Part shown: positions 31,555-36,886 of the stretch, one piece after another
Layout: each line of letters begins with the position of its first letter
Numbering within the stretch: position 1 is the first letter of the stretch
NCBI GenBank assembly: GCA_946500425.1
Contig: CAMMVQ010000012.1
Coordinates: 1-36,886 of the forward strand
Length of the DNA: 36,886 nt
Origin: an uncultured Mollicutes bacterium
GTDB taxonomy: Bacteria > Bacillota_I > Bacilli_A > RF39 > UBA660
Direction of reading: 5' to 3'
The notes under the pieces: model-generated
What the model saw: the letters and a program-made list of their open reading frames with translations, nothing else
Databases searched by the model: none
What the model was told of the DNA's origin: nothing
Position numbers and translations under genes: made by a program

Positions 31555-31898
31555 TTTAAAGCATATACCCTGATTATTTTCATATCCTTTAATTCGTTAA
31601 AACTCTTTTTATCATATATCACGTTATCTATCACACACATCATATGATACCAATCATTTAAGTGTGCTAAAACTATGTTAACACCTTTTAAATTGACATT
31701 TTTTAATAGTTCATCTTTAAGCCTATCATCAGCTATAAAGCCATTTTTAAATAAATAGCTTTCAAATATAAAATCATCATTATAATTTATACCCAAATCC
31801 TTTTTAACAACTGTATAATCTTTATTTAAAGCTTTAGAAATGCTTCTTATTACGCAAGTACCTTTTTCATCTTTTGAATTATAATATTTAACTCTCAT
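31536..31898 (-). CDS. Small papain-like cysteine peptidase-type protein
   Basis: A 120-residue protein with the pattern of small papain-like enzymes seen in phages and bacteria: KGTCVIRSISKALNKDYT (Cys15 at the N-terminus of a helix), then NDWYHMMCVIDNVIYD with His85 and an Asp in the next strand. This gives a plausible Cys-His-Asp triad. The family match is by pattern only. The ATG at 31898 has AAGGA eight bases upstream. It overlaps nothing useful but starts within a few bases of the remains of a GNAT gene, whose old end supplies its ribosome binding site region. Confidence 0.55.
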   Translation of the reverse strand: MRVKYYNSKDEKGTCVIRSISKALNKDYTVVKKDLGINYNDDFIFESYLFKNGFIADDRLKDELLKNVNLKGVNIVLAHLNDWYHMMCVIDNVIYDKKSFNELKDMKIIRVYALNKRNEN

Positions 31899-31902
31899 AA
31901 CA

Positions 31903-32309
31903 TTAGTCCTTAACAATTATTTTGTCTTGATATTCCTTTTTCTTAATTTCTAATGCTTCTTCAACATCAATCCAGTATCTACCAAACAAAATATCATTAT
32001 CATTTTCCTTTATCTTGTCTTTAAAACACCATCAAAGTCCAATATAGTTTTAACGGATCCAATATTATCATCATACGCAGTAAGTAGTGCTTTTTTTATG
32101 CCTAAGTTTTTACATTTTATTAAACCCAAATATAAATTTATTTTGTTATAACCCTTCATTCTTTCTTTGGGCCTTGTTCCATAACCTATATGTCCACCAT
32201 GAATTAATAAAGCATCATTTAACTTATGTCTAATATTAATCATACCTACTATCCTATCATCATTTTTTCTAATTAAAAAATAAGTGCTTGAAGGAGCTAA
32301 TTTATGAAC
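31903..32309 (-). pseudogene. GNAT-family acetyltransferase remnant
   Basis: Reading the minus strand from about 32309 gives SSTYFLIRKNDDRIVGMINI, then RHKLND, HGGHIGYGTRPKERMKGYN (acetyl-CoA binding signature) and NIGSVKTI, the middle and C-terminal parts of a typical ~170-residue GNAT. The N-terminal ~70 residues are missing because the DUF1016 gene starts there on the other strand. Near 32022 the frame is shifted by one: the original frame ends at a stop at 32010, while the other frame continues DKIKENDNDILFGRYWIDVE to a stop at 31903, matching the usual GNAT ending ('..QRYWI'). Two independent lesions make it inactive. Confidence 0.75.
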
Positions 32310-33194
32310 TATTATACCCGTATAAAAACAGAACTTATAAATAACGAAGTATACAAAAAGGCAAAAGATTATTCTAAAAATAAAAGCGATTTAAAAACTT
32401 ACTATAATGTTGGTAGAATTTTAAGTGAAGCAGGAAAACGTTATGGAGAAGGAATTATAAAAAAGTATTCAGAAAAACTTACCAATGAACTAGGTAAAAA
32501 GTATAACGAAAGAACTCTTAGAAGGTTTAGACAATTTTTCGAACTATCTTGTAATGAAAAATGGTCGACAGTGTCGACCGAATTAACATGGAGTCATTAT
32601 GTAGAGATATTGTCATTAAAAGATGTTAATGCCATTAATTATTATGTTGATATTTCCGAAAAATATAATCTATCGGTAAGGCAATTAAGAATAAAAGTAA
32701 AAAATAAAGAATATGAAAGATTAGATGAAAAGACGAAAGAAAAATTAATAAAGAAGGAAGAAAATAAAGTAGAAGATTTTATTAAAAATCCAATCCTAAT
32801 AAAAAATAGTTTTAATACAAGTAACATTTCGGAAAAAATGCTAAAGTATTTAATACTAGAAAACTTAGATAACTTTTTAGAGGAATTAGGAAGTGGTTTT
32901 ACTTATATAAAAAATGAATTTAAAATAAAAATAGGTAACAGATATAATTACATAGATTTACTTTTATATAACATTAATTTTAATTGTTATGTAGTGGTCG
33001 AACTAAAAGTAACAGAATTAAAAAAAGAACATATTGGTCAAATAGATGCATACATGAATTACATAGATAAAAACCTAAAGCAGTCAAATCAAAATAGTAC
33101 TATAGGTATTATTATATGTAAAAAAGATAATGTATTTATCATGAAATACGTTACCAATCAAAACATCTTTGATAGAGAGTATGAATTAGTATAA
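32304..33194 (+). CDS. DUF1016 (YhcG-type) PDDEXK nuclease domain protein
   Basis: A 296-residue protein with the N-terminal DUF1016 helical domain (TYYNVGRILSEAGKRYGEGI, LTNELGKKYNERTLRRFRQF) and a C-terminal PD-(D/E)xK-like nuclease core: YIDLLLYNINFNCYVVVELK (Asp, then Glu and Lys of the catalytic strand) and KKEHIGQIDAYMNYIDKNLK. Such proteins are common on mobile elements and near restriction-modification loci; biochemical roles are not settled. It stands alone and starts over the remains of a GNAT gene. It favours TAT and AAT before G, unlike the native genes, which suggests acquisition. The ribosome binding site is GAAGGAG. Confidence 0.87.
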   Translation: MNYYTRIKTELINNEVYKKAKDYSKNKSDLKTYYNVGRILSEAGKRYGEGIIKKYSEKLTNELGKKYNERTLRRFRQFFELSCNEKWSTVSTELTWSHYVEILSLKDVNAINYYVDISEKYNLSVRQLRIKVKNKEYERLDEKTKEKLIKKEENKVEDFIKNPILIKNSFNTSNISEKMLKYLILENLDNFLEELGSGFTYIKNEFKIKIGNRYNYIDLLLYNINFNCYVVVELKVTELKKEHIGQIDAYMNYIDKNLKQSNQNSTIGIIICKKDNVFIMKYVTNQNIFDREYELV

Positions 33195-33890
33195 CTACAA
33201 TTCTTTTAGAATCAAATCGTTATCGTAAATAGCCTCATAACAATTAGCGTTACTATTACTTTTAATTAACTTTTTACCACCATCATTAAATTCAATAGCA
33301 CAACAATTATCTACGCATAATGCTTTTATATTATTATTTTCTTTTAAAATCTTTTCTAAATCTTTTTTCTTTTTGGCATCAGAAGAAAAATGTGGAACAA
33401 ACATATAATCAACAAATCCTAGTCCATCTACTTTTACGTAGTTATTAGATACACCCTCCATTATCTCTACGTCAGATAGACCATACTTTAAGTATGTTAT
33501 TGCACCTGCTGAAATTCCTGCTAAAACGCATCCTTTATCTCCGGCTTTTCTTATCATTTCATCCATTCCTGTTTCTTTTAAAGTATTAACTAGTTTAACT
33601 GTATTGCCACCACCAATATAAATAATGTCAGCCTCATTAATCTTTTTTTCTACAACTTCCATGTGAGTTAAAGTCTTGTTTGATATTTTTCCCGTTTCAC
33701 AACCAAGCTTTTTATAAATATCTTTTATTGTTTTATAATATGAGTCCGCAAAATTACTAGCAAGTCCAATAAATAAAAAGTTTGGTTTTTCCTTACCCGT
33801 TAGCTTAACTATTTCCTCGTCAATCTCTTTTGTTTCATACTTGGTATTAGCTCTTCCTATGTCACCACCACCAATTAAAACCAAACGCAT
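33195..33890 (-). CDS. Peptidase S51 family protein (peptidase E/cyanophycinase type)
   Basis: A 231-residue protein with the class I glutamine amidotransferase-like fold of S51 peptidases: LVLIGGGDIGR at the start, DIIYIGGGNTVKLVNTL, and the nucleophile elbow AGISAGAI with Ser127. VDYMFVPHFSS supplies a His typical of the family. Peptidase E cleaves Asp-X dipeptides; other members act on cyanophycin, which is less likely here. The stop lies directly against the stop of the convergent nuclease gene. GGAAGTGATGGT precedes the ATG. Confidence 0.86.
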   Translation of the reverse strand: MRLVLIGGGDIGRANTKYETKEIDEEIVKLTGKEKPNFLFIGLASNFADSYYKTIKDIYKKLGCETGKISNKTLTHMEVVEKKINEADIIYIGGGNTVKLVNTLKETGMDEMIRKAGDKGCVLAGISAGAITYLKYGLSDVEIMEGVSNNYVKVDGLGFVDYMFVPHFSSDAKKKKDLEKILKENNNIKALCVDNCCAIEFNDGGKKLIKSNSNANCYEAIYDNDLILKEL

Positions 33891-33902
33891 ACCATCACTT
33901 CC

Positions 33903-34118
33903 TTACCGTCTTAATTTATCCATTTTTTCTCTTATCCTTTTAATCCTTTTTTCTTTTTCGGTATTATCAATTACATATGATTTACCATCATAATCTAATA
34001 CGTCATTTTCTTTTATATTTGATGGCAATTTTTTTATATCAATTTCTAATTTATTGCCATCTTTAGTATTTTCTAATAATGCAATACCATTTTCTATTTT
34101 ATCAATTACGTATTTCAT
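33903..34118 (-). CDS. DUF3006 family protein
   Basis: A 71-residue protein of the DUF3006 type: KYVIDKIENGIALLENTKDG, LPSNIKENDVLDYDG and a C-terminal TEKEKRIKRIREKMDKLR. The family forms a small beta-barrel and is regularly found next to ComEC-type metallo-beta-lactamase hydrolases, as here with a six-base gap. The function is unknown; an accessory role to the hydrolase is inferred from the pairing. Confidence 0.82.
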   Translation of the reverse strand: MKYVIDKIENGIALLENTKDGNKLEIDIKKLPSNIKENDVLDYDGKSYVIDNTEKEKRIKRIREKMDKLRR

Positions 34119-34124
34119 AATTAC

Positions 34125-35039
34125 CTACCCGTTTGTATCAGTTTTTGACGTTTGCACACTTAAATTACTACCATCACTTGTAAATATGATTGTACCATCC
34201 ATATCGGTTCTATATAACTTTATTTTTCTTTTATCAAGCTTTTGTAAGGTTTCACTCGAAGGATGGTTATAAGAATTGTTTTTTCCTACTGATATTATTG
34301 CATACTTAGGACTAACTTTATTTAAAAACTCATCGGTTGAGCTATAATTTGAACCATGATGAGCAACCTTTAAAACGTCACTTTTGATATCTTCATTTAT
34401 TATTTTATTTTCAACGTTACTTGTTGCATCACCGGTAAACAAAAACGTATTAGAACCATAAGCCATTTTTAATACGATCGAAGAATCATTAGTATCACTT
34501 GTATCATCTCCAGAATAGATAACTCTAAATTTTGCATCTCCTAAATTAAATTCTTCTCCAGAAGTAGGAGCATGAAATGACAGATTATTATTTTCAAGAG
34601 CATCTAAAACATCCTCAAAAGTTTTAGTAGTAGAAAGTTTATCTGGCATATAATAATTATCTATCTTAAAATTATTAATCACATCATCCATCCCACCAAT
34701 ATGATCTTCGTGAGGATGGGTTCCAACAACGTAATTAAAGTGATTAATACCTAATTCTTTAAAATAAGATACTAATTTATTTCCATCTTCATTATTTCCA
34801 GCATCAATAAGCATGTTGTTACCATCATTTTGGATTAAAATGGAATCAGCCTGCCCTACATCTATAAAAGATACCATTAAGTTACCAGATACGCTTGTCC
34901 TATCATCATTATTTACCTTTGATACGTTAGCGGTAATTTGATCTTCATTCATCAAATTATTGCCAAATAAAACGGACAAACAAACCACAACAAGAGCGAT
35001 TAAACTAACTAATAATTTTCTTTTTCTCTTCACTTTCAT
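34125..35039 (-). CDS. ComEC/Rec2-like metallo-beta-lactamase hydrolase, membrane-anchored
   Basis: An N-terminal signal-anchor (LLVSLIALVVVCLSVLFG) is followed by the MBL domain: VSFIDVGQADSILIQ, MLIDAG, the metal-binding GTHPHEDHIGGMD, FLFTGDA, VLKVAHHGSNYSS and YNHPSSETL. This is the competence-type hydrolase domain of ComEC without its transmembrane channel; stand-alone secreted relatives are often nucleases. The extracytoplasmic location is implied by the anchor. The ATG at 35039 lies on the AGGTG site, so the GTG at 35033 may be the true start. It pairs with the DUF3006 gene. Confidence 0.87.
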   Translation of the reverse strand: MKVKRKRKLLVSLIALVVVCLSVLFGNNLMNEDQITANVSKVNNDDRTSVSGNLMVSFIDVGQADSILIQNDGNNMLIDAGNNEDGNKLVSYFKELGINHFNYVVGTHPHEDHIGGMDDVINNFKIDNYYMPDKLSTTKTFEDVLDALENNNLSFHAPTSGEEFNLGDAKFRVIYSGDDTSDTNDSSIVLKMAYGSNTFLFTGDATSNVENKIINEDIKSDVLKVAHHGSNYSSTDEFLNKVSPKYAIISVGKNNSYNHPSSETLQKLDKRKIKLYRTDMDGTIIFTSDGSNLSVQTSKTDTNG

Positions 35040-35080
35040 CACCTATACTATAATTCAATTATAATACTTTTAAAAAAATA

Positions 35081-35108
35081 AAAAAAGCTCAATTAAGCTT
35101 CTTCTTTC
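35081..35108 (-). terminator. Terminator after rpmF
   Basis: A stem GAAGCT..AGCTT around TAATTG is followed by a T-run on the minus strand. It overlaps the end of rpmF. Confidence 0.65.
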
Positions 35109-35299
35109 TTTATTACTTCTTTTCCTTTGTAGCTACCACAATTTGGGCATACTCTATGTGGTCTTATCATTTCTCCACATTTTGGGCATTTAACTGTTCC
35201 GTTAGCTTCGATTTTATAATGAGTACGACGCATTCTTTTTCTTGTCTTACTTACTTTTCTAAATGGAACTGCAAATGTTTGGATATCCAACTTTAACAT
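35093..35299 (-). CDS. rpmF: 50S ribosomal protein bL32 with an L27-like N-terminal extension
   Basis: The body is a normal bL32: [20 protein letters not shown], then a CPKCGEM...[12 protein letters not shown] zinc-binding core (four Cys). The unusual part is the start. Instead of MAVPFR the protein begins [15 protein letters not shown], and AAGGAG lies at correct spacing before this ATG. There is no Met codon just before AVPF. The extension closely resembles the N-terminus of Firmicutes bL27 (MLRLDLQFFA|S), which is removed by the cysteine protease Prp. It lies after yceD as usual for rpmF. See the finding on this extension. Confidence 0.93.
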   Translation of the reverse strand: MLKLDIQTFAVPFRKVSKTRKRMRRTHYKIEANGTVKCPKCGEMIRPHRVCPNCGSYKGKEVIKKEEA

Positions 35300-35314
35300 A
35301 TTCTCACTCCTTCC

Positions 35315-35794
35315 TTACTCTTCTTTGTATTTTTCTAATTTTGCGAGTCTTGGATCAATTACTTCCTTTTCATCATCTTCAGTAATAAGACGCCATCCAT
35401 CACCACTAAGTGGACTTTCTTTAGCGTCAGGATGAAGAACTCTTAAAGGAACATCCGATAATATATATTGCCATATTATCGGAAAAATATCAACCTTATT
35501 TTGAATTATTTGTAAACCTTCCTCATTTTCATCCCCGAACGTTTCACTTATTTGGATATTAAAATCATGTTTAACTTCTTTTAAAGTTCTTGCACAAGGA
35601 AGAATCATATAACCATTAGCGGTAACTTCCATATCATATGCATCATTATTGGTAGTTATGATTCCTTTAACGTTAACGTTAGACATTCTAGTAATATCAG
35701 TATTAATAAGTAATTCATTAGGAACTTCCATTTCCTCGTCAACTTGCAGTTGATTAGTTTGACCATACATTAACCGTGTTAAATCAATTTTCAA
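35315..35794 (-). CDS. YceD family protein (DUF177)
   Basis: A 159-residue cytoplasmic protein of the YceD/DUF177 family, recognised by the pattern VKGIITTNNDAYDMEVTANG, the Cys-containing YMILPCARTLKEV, and the C-terminal DPRLAKLEKYKE. The family is found just upstream of rpmF across bacteria and is linked to 23S rRNA/50S assembly, though its mechanism is unclear. I start it at TTG 35794 because GGTGGTGATTATT precedes it and KIDLTRL is the family start; an in-frame GTG four codons upstream lies over that site. It is co-transcribed with rpmF. Confidence 0.87.
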   Translation of the reverse strand: MKIDLTRLMYGQTNQLQVDEEMEVPNELLINTDITRMSNVNVKGIITTNNDAYDMEVTANGYMILPCARTLKEVKHDFNIQISETFGDENEEGLQIIQNKVDIFPIIWQYILSDVPLRVLHPDAKESPLSGDGWRLITEDDEKEVIDPRLAKLEKYKEE

Positions 35795-35816
35795 AATAAT
35801 CACCACCGCTTAGACA

Positions 35817-35845
35817 ATTATACTATTTTTATTTTATTTTTACAA
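35817..35845 (-). promoter_or_regulatory. Sigma-A promoter for yceD-rpmF
   Basis: TATAAT at 35817-35822 and TTGTAA at 35840-35845 with a 17-base spacer. Confidence 0.8.
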
Positions 35846-35849
35846 GCAT

Positions 35850-36761
35850 TTACTTATAATAATTCCTAATATCATCTTTCAAATTAGGATTAAACCTTTT
35901 TTTCCTTATCATTTCTATTTCGAAACGATACGGTGGATAGATACGATTTTTATCACCATCATAATTTCCAACGTAAGGTGTTTCTAAAATTTTAGGGATA
36001 TTCTTTAGTCGCTCGTTATAAATAACCTTTAAAAGTGCGTCAAATCCAATCGTTCCGAACCCAATGTTTTCATGCCTATCTTTTTTAGAACCAATCGGAT
36101 TTTTAGAATCGTTAACATGAACACAAGCGATTTTATCTATCCCAATAATTTTATCAAATTCATCTAAATAGTCATCAAACCTGTTGATATCATATCCTGC
36201 ATCATTTAAATGGCAAGTATCTAAACACACCTTAACTTTATCTTTATAATTAACACCGTCTATTATTCTTTTTAAATGTTCTAGTTTAAAGCAGATTTCG
36301 GTACCCTTACCCGCCATTGTTTCTAGACATATTTTCACCGTCTGATTCTTAGTTATTATTTCATTTAACGCGTTAATAACGTTTTTTATTCCCGTTTCTA
36401 CGTCAAATCTAACATAACTTCCAGGATGAAGAACCATAATTTCAACGCCTAACATTGATGCGCGTTCTATTTCCTCCTTCAAAAAAGAAATAGCAAACTC
36501 ATAAGACTCTTTATTTTCATTATTGGCAAGGTTAATAATATAAGGAGCATGAATAACTAAATTATTAAGTTCAATGTTATTATCATACAATAGATTTCTT
36601 GCTTCTAAAGTAAGATCATAACTTAGTTTACATCTTTTAGTATTTTGTGGTGCTCCGGTATAAAACATAAAAGTATTACTTCCATAACTCACCGCTTCTC
36701 TAACGCTTCCAGCGAGTTGTTCTTTAGCTCCAAACGAAACGTGTGAACCAATTATAAGCAT
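35850..36761 (-). CDS. nfo: Endonuclease IV (AP endonuclease)
   Basis: Nfo is a zinc-dependent apurinic/apyrimidinic endonuclease of base excision repair. The TIM-barrel motifs are all present: IGSHVSFG at the start, LVIHAPYIINLAN, MVLHPGSYV, ICLETMAGKGTEI, VCLDTCHLNDAGYD, IACVHVNDSKNPIGSKKDRH, IGFGTIGFDAL and KILETPYVG. These supply the His, Glu and Asp ligands of the zinc cluster. The length of 303 residues is normal. The ATG at 36761 has GAGGTG four bases upstream; the frame is open four codons further over that site. It has its own promoter. Confidence 0.95.
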   Translation of the reverse strand: MLIIGSHVSFGAKEQLAGSVREAVSYGSNTFMFYTGAPQNTKRCKLSYDLTLEARNLLYDNNIELNNLVIHAPYIINLANNENKESYEFAISFLKEEIERASMLGVEIMVLHPGSYVRFDVETGIKNVINALNEIITKNQTVKICLETMAGKGTEICFKLEHLKRIIDGVNYKDKVKVCLDTCHLNDAGYDINRFDDYLDEFDKIIGIDKIACVHVNDSKNPIGSKKDRHENIGFGTIGFDALLKVIYNERLKNIPKILETPYVGNYDGDKNRIYPPYRFEIEMIRKKRFNPNLKDDIRNYYK

Positions 36762-36790
36762 ATAACACCTCACATTTCTTTTATGTAAAC

Positions 36791-36819
36791 ATTATACTAA
36801 AAAAACGTAAAATAATCAA
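36791..36819 (-). promoter_or_regulatory. Sigma-A promoter for nfo
   Basis: TATAAT at 36791-36796 and TTGATT at 36814-36819 with a 17-base spacer. Confidence 0.75.
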
Positions 36820-36850
36820 AGAATAAGCTTATTTTGTTAATCCTTTTTTA

Positions 36851-36885
36851 AAATGTTACATAGAAATTTTTTAGAAATGTTACAT
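36851..36885. repeat. Short direct repeat at the window end
   Basis: AAATGTTACAT occurs at 36851-36861 and again at 36875-36885, a 24-base period with TAGAAAT between. The array may continue past the window edge. Confidence 0.5.
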
Positions 36886-36886
36886 T

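Noticed and set aside
32304-33194. Nuclease gene as cargo of a transposon or restriction-modification locus
   Set aside because: No transposase, terminal inverted repeats, target-site duplication or methyltransferase gene is visible on either side.
35264-35299. Prophage explanation for the Prp-like motif, since phage structural proteins can carry it
   Set aside because: The motif is fused to a complete L32 in its standard place after yceD, with no phage genes nearby.

Overview
The window looks like chromosome from a very AT-rich, low-GC Gram-positive bacterium (Bacillota, Bacilli side; probably an uncultured gut lineage). The main evidence is gene order. Read on the minus strand, rpsU - yqfC - yqfD - (vanZ-like) - ybeY - dgkA - era - yqzL - recO - glyS is the block known from Bacillus subtilis, without phoH and pgpH. 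Sporulation-type genes (yqfC, yqfD, a two-domain gerM, gerE, spoIIIAH) point to a spore former or a recent descendant of one. TGA is used as an ordinary stop, often in ATGA overlaps, so the standard bacterial code applies. Nearly all genes lie on the minus strand; the plus-strand exceptions are rnhC, an orphan at 8203, a phosphoesterase at 31027 and a DUF1016 nuclease at 32304. No gene-free stretch exceeds 300 bases.

Layout. 71-1545: type IV prepilin-like protein, thioredoxin and CvpA-like membrane protein in overlapping genes. 1684-2625: RNase HIII. 2654-6341: coiled-coil membrane protein, glycyl-tRNA synthetase and an orphan gene behind an unusually compact T-box leader. 6325-12240: the housekeeping/sporulation block, ending with rpsU as the first gene. 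12372-14654: a peptidase-containing ABC exporter and two small double-glycine-type peptides, a putative two-peptide bacteriocin locus. 14758-14834: tRNA-Arg(UCU). 14884-16693: gerM, gerE, spoIIIAH. 16763-19130: two unknown coiled-coil proteins. 19251-24449: YfhO, DUF421, a Big2-domain membrane protein and an unknown membrane protein. 24514-29089: a Tad-type secretion/pilus operon (TadC, TadB, TadA, CpaE-like and two TadE-like pseudopilins) with its own promoter. 29171-30862: a surface protein, a CPBP-family protein, an 11-codon micro-ORF in its own transcription unit and a 52-residue membrane peptide. 31027-33194: a less native patch with a phosphoesterase, a small cysteine-peptidase-like protein, a broken GNAT gene and a DUF1016 nuclease. 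33195-36761: peptidase S51, DUF3006 with a ComEC-like hydrolase, ribosomal protein L32, YceD and endonuclease IV.

The most notable observations are an L32 protein carrying an N-terminal extension like the Prp protease site of L27, the two-peptide bacteriocin-like locus, the free-standing micro-ORF MNWLRSLLRWF, sigma-E-like promoters in front of sporulation genes (two of them interleaved with the preceding terminator), the compact T-box, and an in-frame TGA at the start of the vanZ-like gene.
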